A stretch of 64,000 nucleotides of DNA from Sphingobacterium wenxiniae (GCF_900116225.1 NZ_FOZZ01000014.1:33495-97494); one strand, 5' to 3'; numbered from the stretch's first letter, positions 54,136 through 63,928 are shown. Notes: generated by a model from the letters alone, not told the origin. Numbers and translations are program-made.

Positions 54136-56247
54136 ATGAAAGTCGTTATAGCAGAAAAACCTTCGGTTGCCCGGGATTTAGCGCGTGTGATGGGAGCCAA
54201 GGAAGTGAAGGATGGATATATTACAGGCAATGGTTATGCGTTCACCTATGCTTTTGGGCATTTGGTGCAATTGTGTACACCGCAGGCATACGGTTATGCG
54301 ACATGGTCCGTATCGAATCTTCCTATAATCCCAAGCGAATTTAGACTGGAAGCCAAGAAAGTGAAGCGGGATGGGAAGCAGATGGATGATGCCGGGGCAT
54401 TGAAACAATTGAATACTATTAAAGCTTTATTGGAACAAGCTGAAGAGATTATTGTTGCAACAGATGCTGGACGGGAAGGCGAATTGATTTTCCGGAATAT
54501 CTATTATTATTTGGGTTCACAAGTACCTTTTAAGAGACTTTGGATTTCTTCGCAAACCGATAAAGCCATTAAGGAAGGATTTGCTAAGCTCAAAGAAGGA
54601 ACGGAATACGATAGCTTATATATGTCTGCTCGCTCACGCTCAGAGTCGGATTGGCTGATCGGGATAAACGCTACCCAAGCACTGACTTTGGCCGCCGGCA
54701 ATCGGGGCCTTCTTTCCCTTGGACGCGTACAAACGCCTACTTTGGCCATGATTTGTTCACGTTATATAGAGAATAAAGATTTCAAGCCCCAAGCTTTCTA
54801 CAAAATACAGGCAGGCTTTGAAAAGGATAATATTTCTTTCAAAGCTACTTCGAATAAGATTGACAAAAAAGAAGATGCGGAAGCGAGTATTGCGAAGATT
54901 ACTGTGGGCACATCGGCAAAAGTGCTCAAAGTCGAAGCTAAGGAAACTAAAGAACAACCCCCTTTATTATTTGACTTAACCTCGTTGCAACAAGATGCCA
55001 ATAAAAAATATGGCTATTCGGCAGATCAAACATTGAGCATCGCACAGACCTTATATGAGAAAAAGGTGATTACCTATCCGCGTACAGGATCTCGCTATAT
55101 CGGGGAAGATGTATTCGAAAAGATAGAGGAACTGTTTCAACACTTGGCGGATACCGCTGAGGAACAGATTGCGGTTATTTCAAGAAATCTTGTTGGAGCA
55201 AAACTCAATAAACGCTCGGTGGACGATAAGAAAGTTACGGATCACCACGCTTTGTTGGTCACAGAAGAGAAACCAGGACCTATGCCGAAAGATCAGCAAC
55301 ATATTTACAACATGATTGCCAAACGTATGGTAGAGAGTTTTTCAGATGTCTGTCTGAAAGACATAACCACGGTGACATTGGATGCGCAAGGTGTGGAGCT
55401 GATAGCGAAAGGGACGGTCATCAAACAGTATGGTTGGCGTCTTTCCGCCGATCAAGTGGACCTGCCTGATGAAGATAAGAACACGGACGATCAGGACAAT
55501 GAAAATGCACAGCTACCTAAATTAACTGCGGAGGAGTTGTTGGAGATATTGAGCTTGGAACTGGCGGAACGTTTCACCAAAGCAAAACCTATACATACAG
55601 AAGCTTCTTTGCTGAAGGCGATGGAGACTTCGGGTAAGGAAATAGAAGATGAAGAGATGAGGCAAGCCATGAAAGATTGTGGTTTGGGAACACCCGCTAC
55701 ACGTGCAGCGACAATCGAGACGTTATTTCAACGGGATTACATCAAGCGAGATAAGAAAAAGCTTATCCCTACGGAAAAAGGGTTAGCAGTCTATAATCTG
55801 GTAAAAGACCGCTCGATAGCGAAAGTTACGCTGACCGGAAAGTGGGAGCAAAAGTTGGAAGAAATGCGGGCGAACAAGGTGTCTTATGATGTTTTTATGA
55901 AGCATATCAAAGATTACACGGCTAAGATTACCAAGGAATTGCTACAGTTACGCATCGCTATTCAGCATGAGGAAATTAAACCTCAGCAAAAAGGTAAAAT
56001 TAAGTGTCCAAAATGTCAACCTGGCAATATTTTACTGTACGATAAAGTGGCACAATGTGATCATTATGCACGAGGTTGCGATTTCAAGATATGGCGCACA
56101 TTGAATGGAGTTTTTTTGGAAGAAAAGGAAATGAAAAATCTTTTGGAAAAAGGGAAAACTTCTGTCTTTAAAGGGATAAAGAATGCAGATGGACAACTTG
56201 TAGAAGCTCCGTTGGTTTTTAAAGATTTTAGGGTTGTTGTGGAATAA
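54136..56247 (+). CDS. topB: DNA topoisomerase III (type IA)
   Basis: 703 residues. TOPRIM domain at the start (MKVVIAEKPSVARDLARVMG, with DAGREGELIFRN), then the catalytic Tyr314 in TYPRTGSRYI, and a C-terminal zinc-ribbon-like CPKCQPGN..CDHYARGC. It relaxes negative supercoils and decatenates single-stranded DNA. Its 3' end is 10 bases from the convergent symporter gene. Confidence 0.96.
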   Translation: MKVVIAEKPSVARDLARVMGAKEVKDGYITGNGYAFTYAFGHLVQLCTPQAYGYATWSVSNLPIIPSEFRLEAKKVKRDGKQMDDAGALKQLNTIKALLEQAEEIIVATDAGREGELIFRNIYYYLGSQVPFKRLWISSQTDKAIKEGFAKLKEGTEYDSLYMSARSRSESDWLIGINATQALTLAAGNRGLLSLGRVQTPTLAMICSRYIENKDFKPQAFYKIQAGFEKDNISFKATSNKIDKKEDAEASIAKITVGTSAKVLKVEAKETKEQPPLLFDLTSLQQDANKKYGYSADQTLSIAQTLYEKKVITYPRTGSRYIGEDVFEKIEELFQHLADTAEEQIAVISRNLVGAKLNKRSVDDKKVTDHHALLVTEEKPGPMPKDQQHIYNMIAKRMVESFSDVCLKDITTVTLDAQGVELIAKGTVIKQYGWRLSADQVDLPDEDKNTDDQDNENAQLPKLTAEELLEILSLELAERFTKAKPIHTEASLLKAMETSGKEIEDEEMRQAMKDCGLGTPATRAATIETLFQRDYIKRDKKKLIPTEKGLAVYNLVKDRSIAKVTLTGKWEQKLEEMRANKVSYDVFMKHIKDYTAKITKELLQLRIAIQHEEIKPQQKGKIKCPKCQPGNILLYDKVAQCDHYARGCDFKIWRTLNGVFLEEKEMKNLLEKGKTSVFKGIKNADGQLVEAPLVFKDFRVVVE

Positions 56248-56256
56248 TATTGATTG

Positions 56257-57519
56257 TTATTGAATAGTTTTTTTATTTAAGACATAATTCAATTGCTCCA
56301 TATCCAATTCATTTTCTGTTTTTGCGAGAATGAGTGCTGCGGAAGCATTGCCGATAATATTAGTAAGCGCTCTGGCTTCGCTCATAAAACGGTCTATTCC
56401 GAAAACAATAGCAATGGACTCTACAGGGATGTGTCCTACAATAGGTAGTGTGGCGGCTAAGATAATGAAACCACTGCCCGTTACGCCAGCAGCACCATTA
56501 GAGGTGAATGTAAGTACAAAGAGTAGAAAAAGTTGTTCGCTTAATCCCATAGGATGGTTAATTGCCTGGGCGAGAAAAACGGAGGCCATAGTAAGATAAA
56601 TTGCTGTCCCGTCAAGGTTGAATGAATAGCCTGTCGGTATCACTAAACGCACAGTGGATTTACTGCACCCTGCACGTTCCAGTTTTTCCATAATAGCAGG
56701 TAATACCGATTCGGAAGAGGAAGTTCCCAATACGATAAGCAGCTCTTCTTTGATATAGCCTAAAAACTGCCACAGGCTAATCTTGTATCGCCATAGGAGT
56801 ATCCCCAAAAAAATGAAAATATAAATCAAACAGGCGACGTAAAACCAAAACATCATTAATCCCAATGATTTCAATATGCCGAGACCATATTTCCCAACGG
56901 TGAATCCGATAGCGCCCATTGCGCCGATTGGGGCAACCTTCATAATCATCTTGATAACGAGGAAAAGCCCATCCAAGAAGGATTGTAATACCCGTTTGAC
57001 AGGTTCGGCGCCTTGGCCCATTTTTGAAAAAGCAAAGCCCAACAAAATGGCAAAAAAGAGCACTTGGAGAATATTGCCTTCTGAGAGCGATCCAATGATG
57101 TTGTTGGGGATAATATCCAGAAGAAACTGCACGACACCTTTCTTCTCTTTTCCTTTTTCTATATAACTGGTTACTTCTGACGTATCTAAGGACGAAGGAT
57201 CTATATTCATGCCCACACCAGGTTTTGCAAGGTTAATGACCGCCAAAGCAATGAACATTGCAACGAATGTAGTTACTTGGAAATAGATCATCGATCGCAT
57301 ACCCAGCCTGCCTACTTTTTTGACATCCTCCATGCCGGCTATCCCTAAGACAATACTGCAAAAAATCAAAGGGGCAATAATCATCTTGATTAATTTGATA
57401 AAGCCATCACCGAAAGGCTTTAGTGACACGCCAAGATCCGGATAGAAATGTCCTAAAGTTGCTCCAATAATAATCGCTACAATGACTTGGAAATAAAGAG
57501 TACTGAAAAGTTTTTTCAT
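56257..57519 (-). CDS. Dicarboxylate/amino acid:cation symporter (DAACS family)
   Basis: 420 residues with about eight membrane segments and two re-entrant hairpins. Signatures SSSESVLPAIMEKLERAGC and VIPTGYSFNLDGTAIYLT are shared by DctA/GltP-like carriers, plus TSNGAAGVTGSGFI. It couples uptake of C4-dicarboxylates or acidic amino acids to Na+ or H+. Specificity between DctA and GltP types cannot be settled from these motifs. Confidence 0.92.
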   Translation of the reverse strand: MKKLFSTLYFQVIVAIIIGATLGHFYPDLGVSLKPFGDGFIKLIKMIIAPLIFCSIVLGIAGMEDVKKVGRLGMRSMIYFQVTTFVAMFIALAVINLAKPGVGMNIDPSSLDTSEVTSYIEKGKEKKGVVQFLLDIIPNNIIGSLSEGNILQVLFFAILLGFAFSKMGQGAEPVKRVLQSFLDGLFLVIKMIMKVAPIGAMGAIGFTVGKYGLGILKSLGLMMFWFYVACLIYIFIFLGILLWRYKISLWQFLGYIKEELLIVLGTSSSESVLPAIMEKLERAGCSKSTVRLVIPTGYSFNLDGTAIYLTMASVFLAQAINHPMGLSEQLFLLFVLTFTSNGAAGVTGSGFIILAATLPIVGHIPVESIAIVFGIDRFMSEARALTNIIGNASAALILAKTENELDMEQLNYVLNKKTIQ

Positions 57520-57675
57520 CCGAATTGTTTACAGTTTATGTGATTAGTACCGCTGTGTCGCAATAACAAATATAACTTTTTACGTGAAAATAAAGAATGA
57601 TCTCTCTTTCTGTGGTTTTGCTTTTTAAGTTTTGTGTTGGTAACTTTAGGGAGTGCCAATTAGGTTTTGTAAGCT

Positions 57676-58419
57676 ATGAGTAAGGTAAATAATCAAACAA
57701 AATCAACCTCAGTGATAACAGATGAGGTGCTCGTAAACAAGATATACGAGTTTAGGGAGCATAAAGTTATGTTGGATAGTGATCTTGCAGAATTATATGG
57801 TGTGGAAACAAAACGCTTAGAGCCTGTTTAAAAATAAAATTCATACGTCATTTCGACGAGGGACGAGGAGAAATCTATGGGTAAGCTTCTCATCATAGCT
57901 TCAAAACGCAGATTATCACGTCGCTAACGCTCCTCATAATGACGCGTTTTGGGCTTTTGTAGAAATTTAAACAGGCTCTTAAATGAGCAGGTACGTAGAA
58001 ATATTTCCCGTTTTCCCGAAGACTTTATGTTTGCCTTGACAAACGATGAACTTAAAATCTTGAAGTCGCAATTTGCGACCTCAAGTTGGGGAGGTCGAAG
58101 AACTATGCCTAATGTATTTACAGAATACGGAGTACTGATGTTGTCCAGTGTGCTGAATAGCGAACAAGCTATTCAAGTGAATATACAGATCATGCGCATC
58201 TTTGCTAAGATACGTCAATATATTGCAGATAATACTGAATTAAAATTAGAGATAGCCGAGATAAAAAATGCAGTCGAGAAGATTGCTGTAAAACAGAAGG
58301 GGCATGACCAAAACATCGAACTTCTCTTTGAATACATTGATCGCTTACAGGACAAACAGGATATAGCTGCTCCGGCAGAAAGAAAACAGATAGGCTATAA
58401 GATAGGGGGGAAGACGTGA
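57676..58419 (+). pseudogene. ORF6N-domain protein gene disrupted by a MITE
   Basis: The gene begins MSKVNNQTKSTSV and runs ELYGVETKRL to 57819, then is interrupted by a 159-bp element. It resumes in the same frame as NEQVRRNISRFPEDFMFALTN at 57982 and continues to 58419. Removing the element and one copy of TTA gives an intact 193-codon ORF6N (KilA-N-like) protein. As it stands, the product would stop after KRLEPV. ORF6N domains occur in phage and mobile-element regulators. Confidence 0.9.
57820..57978. mobile_element. 159-bp MITE inserted in the ORF6N gene
   Basis: Terminal inverted repeats GAGCCTGTTTAAA (57820-57832) and TTTAAACAGGCTC (57966-57978), flanked by TTA direct repeats (57817-57819 and 57979-57981) that are a target duplication. 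The interior shares AACGCAGATT..CGCTCCTC..AATGACGCGTTT with the repeat near 48161. It has no gene of its own, so it must rely on a transposase encoded elsewhere. Confidence 0.88.
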
Positions 58420-58481
58420 TTAGCAAAAATGAAAAGAGGCTTTTTAGTCAGAATAGGGTCAATAGGTGTATGAATAATATA

Positions 58482-58507
58482 TTGTGCCTCTAAAAAGTTT
58501 ACCTTTG
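58482..58507 (+). promoter_or_regulatory. Promoter (TTG and TACCTTTG) of the 327-residue hypothetical
   Basis: TTG (58482-58484), a 15-base spacer and TACCTTTG (58500-58507). The -7 box ends seven bases before the ATG at 58515, so the mRNA may be leaderless. Confidence 0.45.
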
Positions 58508-58514
58508 CGCGACT

Positions 58515-59498
58515 ATGGCATCAAGACTTTTCAATCCGTTTTTGGATTTCAAATTTGATAATAAGACCTGTTTTTTGACAGGAGAAGCATTACAATCTTC
58601 CGAAGAGCAAATCCAGGTCTTTCCGGTATGGATGATGCAGGCATTCTCCTTAGAGGAAAAGCCGTTCAAAATGTTAGATGAAAGCATCTCGACCTATAAA
58701 GCACTAAAATTACCGTGCTCTATACATGTTGCGCAGGCATTTGAGCAGGTTGAAAATAGAGTGGAGGATGCCATGAAAAAAGGTTGTGAGGCTGTGAAGG
58801 CTTTGGATACGCAGACACTGTTTCATTGGGTGGGGAAGATTTTGTATGGTGTGGTTTTTAATGAGATACAGGCGGGGATTCGCCAAGCGGTCATGAGCGG
58901 GGAGGACCTGAACTTTTCACAGGCTTTGGTCCATAAATTCCGAAATCTGCATTTTATGTTGCAATCTTTGGTTGTGTCCATGGAATTTGAGCATGTGCAT
59001 CCTTTTGATGTACAAGTGTTTTCTGTGGATAATGCTCCTGAAACTTTCTTGTATCGAGATGAGATCAATACGTTGGTGTTCTCGTTAAGAATGGGTGATT
59101 TTGCCATCGTGGCCACGTTACAGGATAACGGAACCAATGCCATTTACCATGACGATGTGTTGAAGATGGTGGAAGGACAGACTTTACACCCGATTCAATT
59201 TGAAGAAATCTGTGCGCGATACTTCTATTCGGCTTACCTTTTCAACAGACTGCCCGAATATACCTATATGGAAACATCTGAAACCATTTTCGTCGAGCCT
59301 ATGCCTTTAAATGATTGGACATTGAAACCGATCTTTGATAATTGGCAGACCAAGACCTATGGGCAAGTGCTGGAGAACTTTTGGAAGCCTTGGGGTTATA
59401 CTTTATTTGAAATCATCAAAGATCCTGAGCGACCAATGAGTTTTATCTTGGATGAACAAGGGCATCTTAAAAACAACATAAACTTACCTAAGGGATAG
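58515..59498 (+). CDS. Conserved hypothetical protein
   Basis: 327 residues from MASRLFNPFLDFKF. No signal peptide or clear membrane segment, so probably cytoplasmic. The N-terminal part has a Cys-containing CFLTGEALQ motif, and the middle is rich in aromatics (HWVGKILYGVVFNE, FRNLHFMLQSLVVS). I recognise no family. It ends at a strong terminator and lies beside the lysine genes on the opposite strand, without evidence that it shares their role. Confidence 0.75.
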   Translation: MASRLFNPFLDFKFDNKTCFLTGEALQSSEEQIQVFPVWMMQAFSLEEKPFKMLDESISTYKALKLPCSIHVAQAFEQVENRVEDAMKKGCEAVKALDTQTLFHWVGKILYGVVFNEIQAGIRQAVMSGEDLNFSQALVHKFRNLHFMLQSLVVSMEFEHVHPFDVQVFSVDNAPETFLYRDEINTLVFSLRMGDFAIVATLQDNGTNAIYHDDVLKMVEGQTLHPIQFEEICARYFYSAYLFNRLPEYTYMETSETIFVEPMPLNDWTLKPIFDNWQTKTYGQVLENFWKPWGYTLFEIIKDPERPMSFILDEQGHLKNNINLPKG

Positions 59499-59506
59499 TA
59501 TTATTG

Positions 59507-59545
59507 AACAAAAGCGAGGTTGCCGGAAGCAACCTCGCTTTTGTT
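59507..59545. terminator. Strong bidirectional terminator between the hypothetical gene and lat
   Basis: AACAAAAGCGAGGTTGC-CGGAA-GCAACCTCGCTTTTGTT gives a 17-bp perfect stem with a five-base loop. It ends in T-runs on both strands and overlaps the lat stop codon. Confidence 0.9.
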
Positions 59546-60830
59546 AAAGGCTTTTTTCTATAATGGCAAAAGCTTTGTCTATATCTTCCCGCGTAGCGGT
59601 CAGGTGCGGACGGAAGCGGATGCTTTTCTCGCCACAACCGAGGATAACCAGTTTGTTTTCAAAAGTTTTTTTAACAAAAGCGTCACGTTCTTCTGCCGAA
59701 GCGAAATCAAATGAGGCAATAAGCCCTAATCCCCTCGGATTGTTGAGAGTGGGATGTTTCTCGACAAGTTGCTGGATTTTATTCAATAAGTAAGCCCCGC
59801 TGTCAGCAGCCTTTTGCACAAGGTTTTCCTGCTCGATGGTTTCCAGAATCATCTTGAACCGAAGCATATCAATGAAATTTCCACCAAAAGTAGAGTTGAT
59901 ACGACTCGATTCTTTGAATACATGATTTTGTATGCGGTCAAATTTCTCCTTATTGGCCAGTATACCGCATACCTGAGATTTTTTACCAAAGGAAATAATG
60001 TCTGGGATAATATCGTAATGTTGATATGCCCACATTTTTCCTGTCATCGCTAATCCAGTCTGTACTTCATCCAAAATAAGTAAGATGTCGTGCTCATCAC
60101 AGATGCGTCTTAGCGTTTGGAAAAACTCTTTGCGGAAGTGATTGTCACCGCCCTCAGCCTGAATAGGTTCTATGATAATGCAGGCAATTTCGTTTGGAGA
60201 TTTGGCCAACGCAGCTTCAATTTGTGCGATAGCCTCCTGCTCTTCTTGGATGGTTTGGTTAAGGGATGCTTCCGTAAGTGGGAAACGTAGTTTCGGATTG
60301 TGGATTCGTGGCCAGTCAAATTTAGGAAAGTACATATACTTCCTCGGATCTTGTGTGTTCGTTAAGGACAAAGTATAGCCCGAACGTCCGTGAAAAGCCT
60401 GTCTGAAATGGATAACTTGCGAAGCTTCTTTGTCGATTCCACGCGAAAGATTAAGACGTGTTTTCCAATCAAAAGCAGCCTTTAGTGCATTTTCTACCGC
60501 CAAAGTTCCACCAGAGATAAAAAAACAATAGGATAATTCTTTCGGGATGGCCACCCGTTCAAATGTTTGAACAATATCCGCATATTGATAGGGGTATATA
60601 TCCGACATGGCAGGTTTATTGATAGCCATGCGTCCCAGAAAATCTTTTTGGTTGACTATATGGGGGTGATTATATCCTACAGGTGAAGAGGCGAACATGG
60701 AAAACATGTCTATATATTCGTCACCGTTGCGGTCAGCTATATAGGAACCATGGGATTTTTCCAAATCAAACTCGATAGACAGTCCATCTGCTAAAATATG
60801 CTTAGATAATTGCTTATGTAATTCTCTCAT
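59544..60830 (-). CDS. lat: L-lysine 6-transaminase
   Basis: 428 residues. PLP-dependent class III aminotransferase that moves the epsilon-amino group of lysine to 2-oxoglutarate, giving 2-aminoadipate 6-semialdehyde (spontaneously piperideine-6-carboxylate). Family features are the N-terminal LEKSHGSYIADRNGDEYIDMFSMF, the substrate-binding GYNHPHI, LDEVQTGLAMTG, the PLP Lys in ISFGKKSQV (about Lys283) and INSTFGGN. It lies downstream of the aldehyde dehydrogenase gene that uses its product, in the same operon. Confidence 0.93.
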   Translation of the reverse strand: MRELHKQLSKHILADGLSIEFDLEKSHGSYIADRNGDEYIDMFSMFASSPVGYNHPHIVNQKDFLGRMAINKPAMSDIYPYQYADIVQTFERVAIPKELSYCFFISGGTLAVENALKAAFDWKTRLNLSRGIDKEASQVIHFRQAFHGRSGYTLSLTNTQDPRKYMYFPKFDWPRIHNPKLRFPLTEASLNQTIQEEQEAIAQIEAALAKSPNEIACIIIEPIQAEGGDNHFRKEFFQTLRRICDEHDILLILDEVQTGLAMTGKMWAYQHYDIIPDIISFGKKSQVCGILANKEKFDRIQNHVFKESSRINSTFGGNFIDMLRFKMILETIEQENLVQKAADSGAYLLNKIQQLVEKHPTLNNPRGLGLIASFDFASAEERDAFVKKTFENKLVILGCGEKSIRFRPHLTATREDIDKAFAIIEKSL

Positions 60831-60893
60831 CGTTTTAATTACTTTATTAAGTTAAGAAGTTGAAGTGATATTGTCACTTCCATCACTTTGTTT

Positions 60894-62423
60894 TTATAAT
60901 TCAAATTTAATTCCCTGTGCCAGCGGTAAGCTGTCGCTATAATTAATAGTGTTGGTCTGGCGACGCATGTAGGCTTTCCAGGCATCCGAGCCGGATTCCC
61001 GACCACCACCGGTTTCTTTCTCGCCTCCGAAAGCACCGCCTATTTCAGCCCCAGATGTGCCGATATTGACATTCGCAATGCCGCAATCCGAACCTTGATG
61101 GCTTAAAAACAGCTCTGCTTCGCGGAGGTTGTCGGTCATGATGGCTGAGGAAAGACCTTGAGCAACATTGTTCTGCAAGGATATGGCGTTCTCTAGCCCT
61201 CCTGAATATTTAATAAGATAGAGGATAGGGGCAAAAGTCTCAGTCTGGACAATCTCATAGTGATTTTCAACCTCGGCAATGACTGGTTTTACATAACAGC
61301 CACTTTCATAACCTTTACCTTTTAAAGTGCCTCCTTTTACGAGTAGTTTGCCTCCTTGTGTCTCAATTTTTTCAATTGCTGTGGTGTAATTTGCGACAGC
61401 ATCAATGTCGATCAATGGTCCCATATGATTCTTGATATCTAGAGGATCGCCTATTTTGATTTGTTTGTAGGCATCTGTTAGGGATTTTTTAACCTTGTCA
61501 TAGATACTTTCGTGGATGATTAATCTGCGTGTACTCGTGCAACGTTGTCCTGCGGTGCCGACTGCTCCAAATACTGCTCCGACGATGGTCATTTTCAGGT
61601 CGGCATTAGGGGTGATAATAATAGCATTGTTGCCTCCTAGTTCTAACAATGATTTGCCTAAGCGAGCAGCCACGGTAGAAGCGACTTGCTTACCCATTCT
61701 GGTCGAGCCCGTTGCTGAAATCAAAGGAATGCGTGTGTCTTCTGCCAACCATTTTCCCACTTCTGCATTGCCCGTGATTACTGAAGAAATGCCTTCAGGC
61801 AATTTATTGGCCTTAAGTACATCTGCAAGTATTTTCTGACAGGCTACTGTACAAAGCGGTGTTTTTTCACTGCCTTTCCAAATAACGACATTGCCACAGA
61901 TTAGTGCTAATGCGGCATTCCAAGACCATACAGCTACAGGAAAGTTAAATGCCGAGATAATACCTACGATACCCAATGGGTGATATTGTTCGTACATACG
62001 ATGGGAAGGCCTTTCGGAATGCATTGTAAAGCCATACAATTGGCGAGATTGTCCTACAGCAAAATCGCAGATGTCGATCATTTCCTGTACTTCACCCAAT
62101 CCTTCTTGATAGGATTTTCCCATTTCATAGGAAACCAATTTGCCCAATATAGATTTGAGTTCTCGCAGGCGTTCTCCAAATTGTCTAACAATTTCCCCGC
62201 GCTTTGGAGCAGGGATAGCCGCCCAAATACTTTTGGCTGTATGAGCAGCTTTTATGATTTTTTCATAATCTTTTTTGGTAGAACTCTTGACCTCACCGAT
62301 TTTTTTCCCGTCTACAGGTGAAAAAGAAGTAATCTTCTCACCATTGGAGAACCACTTGTTTCCAGTTGAAGTTCCATCCATCGGGCCATGAATCCCTAAT
62401 GCTTTTAATTCCTTATTTATCAT
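60894..62423 (-). CDS. amaB: Aldehyde dehydrogenase, 2-aminoadipate-6-semialdehyde type
   Basis: 509 residues. NAD+-dependent ALDH7-like enzyme, which oxidises the semialdehyde made by the lysine aminotransferase to 2-aminoadipate. Visible: [25 protein letters not shown], catalytic Glu in LLELGGNNA, catalytic Cys295 in GQRCTSTRR, and [17 protein letters not shown]. The family assignment rests on motif similarity plus its place 63 bases upstream of lat. The region before its start is a palindrome-rich divergent promoter with gcdH. Confidence 0.9.
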   Translation of the reverse strand: MINKELKALGIHGPMDGTSTGNKWFSNGEKITSFSPVDGKKIGEVKSSTKKDYEKIIKAAHTAKSIWAAIPAPKRGEIVRQFGERLRELKSILGKLVSYEMGKSYQEGLGEVQEMIDICDFAVGQSRQLYGFTMHSERPSHRMYEQYHPLGIVGIISAFNFPVAVWSWNAALALICGNVVIWKGSEKTPLCTVACQKILADVLKANKLPEGISSVITGNAEVGKWLAEDTRIPLISATGSTRMGKQVASTVAARLGKSLLELGGNNAIIITPNADLKMTIVGAVFGAVGTAGQRCTSTRRLIIHESIYDKVKKSLTDAYKQIKIGDPLDIKNHMGPLIDIDAVANYTTAIEKIETQGGKLLVKGGTLKGKGYESGCYVKPVIAEVENHYEIVQTETFAPILYLIKYSGGLENAISLQNNVAQGLSSAIMTDNLREAELFLSHQGSDCGIANVNIGTSGAEIGGAFGGEKETGGGRESGSDAWKAYMRRQTNTINYSDSLPLAQGIKFEL

Positions 62424-62451
62424 AAGATGGTTTATTTTATTCGATAATTCT

Positions 62452-62539
62452 ATAAAATTAATGAATTTTATTTTTAATAATGAAAGATTGTATGTGAAAT
62501 ATTTTTTAATTTTATTTCGAAGTCGAATATAAAATTAAA
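62452..62539. promoter_or_regulatory. Palindromic operator candidates in the lysine-catabolic divergon
   Basis: Two AT-rich palindromes lie in the 120-base divergent region: ATAAAATT-AATG-AATTTTAT (62452-62471), and a longer one with arms 62505-62520 and 62523-62539 (TTTAATTTTAT..TTCGA, then TCGAATATAAAATTAAA), whose right arm ends four bases before the gcdH ATG. They share AATTTTAT half-sites. Confidence 0.5.
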
Positions 62540-62543
62540 AGGC

Positions 62544-63713
62544 ATGGCTCCGATAAATACAGATTATTACCAAATAGATGACCTTCTTTCCGAAGAACAA
62601 AAATTGATTCGTCAGAGTGTTCGAGAGTTTGTCGATTCCGAAATAAAGCCTATTATTGATGCTGCTGCGCAGTGTCACGAGGAAATTCCGTATTTAATGA
62701 AAAAACTAGGGAGTATAGGGGCTTTGGGTCCCTATATTCCTGAGGCGTACGGTGGGGCAGGTTTGGACCAGATTTCGTATGGATTAATTATGCAGGAGTT
62801 AGAAGCCGGCGATTCGGCAGTCCGCTCTGCGGCATCGGTACAATCATCCTTGGTTATGTTCCCAATTTTTACCTATGGCTCGGAAGAGCAGAAGCAAACT
62901 TATTTGCCGGGGTTAGCTAAGGGAGATATTATAGGAGCTTTTGGTTTAACTGAGCCTAATCATGGTTCTGATCCGTCAAATATGGAAACGGGGTTGTCAA
63001 AAGACGGAGAAGGATATCGGCTAAATGGAGCAAAAATGTGGATTACGAACGCACCTGTTTGTGATATAGCCGTGGTTTGGGCTAAAGATGACAAAGGTAA
63101 AGTGAGGGGTGTTATCGTGCAACGGGGAATGAAGGGATTTTCCTCTCCTGAAACTGTAAATAAATGGTCATTACGCGCTTCAAGGACGGGAGAGCTTGTT
63201 TTTGATAATGTTTATATCGCAAAAGAGGATGTGCTTCCTAATGTAGAAGGAATGCGTGGGCCCCTGTCGTGCCTGAATTCTGCGAGGTATGGAATTTCTT
63301 GGGGCGCTATTGGGGCTGCTCTTGATTGTTATAAGACGACGGTAAACTATGCTTTGGAAAGAACGCAGTTTGGTAAGCCGATTGCGGGTTTTCAGTTACA
63401 GCAAAAGAAATTAGCGGAAATGTTGAGTGAAATAACAAAGGCGCAGTTGTTGTCGTGGCGTTTAGGTGTGTTGAAAAATGAAGGCAAGGCTTCTCCACAG
63501 CAGATTTCCATGGCGAAACGGAATAATGTTTATATGGCCTTGGAGGTAGCAAGGGAATGCCGGCAGATTATGGGGGCGATGGGAATTGTGGGGGATTATC
63601 CAATTATGCGACACATGATGAATTTAGAGTCTGTTATTACTTATGAAGGTACGCATGATATCCATCTATTGATTACGGGGCACGACATCACGGGTATAAG
63701 CAGTTTTTTGTAG
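62544..63713 (+). CDS. gcdH: Acyl-CoA dehydrogenase, glutaryl-CoA dehydrogenase-like
   Basis: 389 residues. FAD enzyme that oxidises and decarboxylates glutaryl-CoA to crotonyl-CoA in lysine breakdown. Signatures are GDSAVRSAASVQSSLVM, LTEPNHGSDP, ARYGISWGAIGAALDCY, RTQFGKPIAGFQLQQKKLAEM, and the catalytic Glu368 in TYEGTHDIHLLITG. The substrate is inferred from GCDH-like motifs plus divergent position to the lysine genes. It ends just before the 11-bp array at 63737. Confidence 0.92.
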   Translation: MAPINTDYYQIDDLLSEEQKLIRQSVREFVDSEIKPIIDAAAQCHEEIPYLMKKLGSIGALGPYIPEAYGGAGLDQISYGLIMQELEAGDSAVRSAASVQSSLVMFPIFTYGSEEQKQTYLPGLAKGDIIGAFGLTEPNHGSDPSNMETGLSKDGEGYRLNGAKMWITNAPVCDIAVVWAKDDKGKVRGVIVQRGMKGFSSPETVNKWSLRASRTGELVFDNVYIAKEDVLPNVEGMRGPLSCLNSARYGISWGAIGAALDCYKTTVNYALERTQFGKPIAGFQLQQKKLAEMLSEITKAQLLSWRLGVLKNEGKASPQQISMAKRNNVYMALEVARECRQIMGAMGIVGDYPIMRHMMNLESVITYEGTHDIHLLITGHDITGISSFL

Positions 63714-63736
63714 GAGTTATTGTCCTCCTGCTGTTC

Positions 63737-63928
63737 TTCGACTGGTGTTCGAGATTTCTTCGGCATTTCTTCGAGAGCTGTTCGGGACATCTTCGGGACA
63801 TGTTCGGGAGTTCTTCGACTGTTGTTCGGCTATTGTTCGACTGCGAGTCGAAGAACAGTCGAAGGATAGTCGAAGCGCAGCCGAAGGCGGGTCGAAGGTT
63901 TCCCGAACCGGTCCGGGAGCAGTGCGGG
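63737..63928. repeat. 11-bp periodic TTCG / CGAA array with internal inversion
   Basis: TTCG recurs ten times at exactly 11-bp spacing (63737, 63748, 63759, 63770, 63781, 63792, 63803, 63814, 63825, 63836). Then the complement CGAA recurs six times at 11 bp (63849, 63860, 63871, 63882, 63893, 63904). The two halves form an imperfect inverted repeat around 63842. GC-rich units (CGGG) follow to about 63928. It begins 23 bases after the gcdH stop and continues toward the window edge. Confidence 0.85.
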
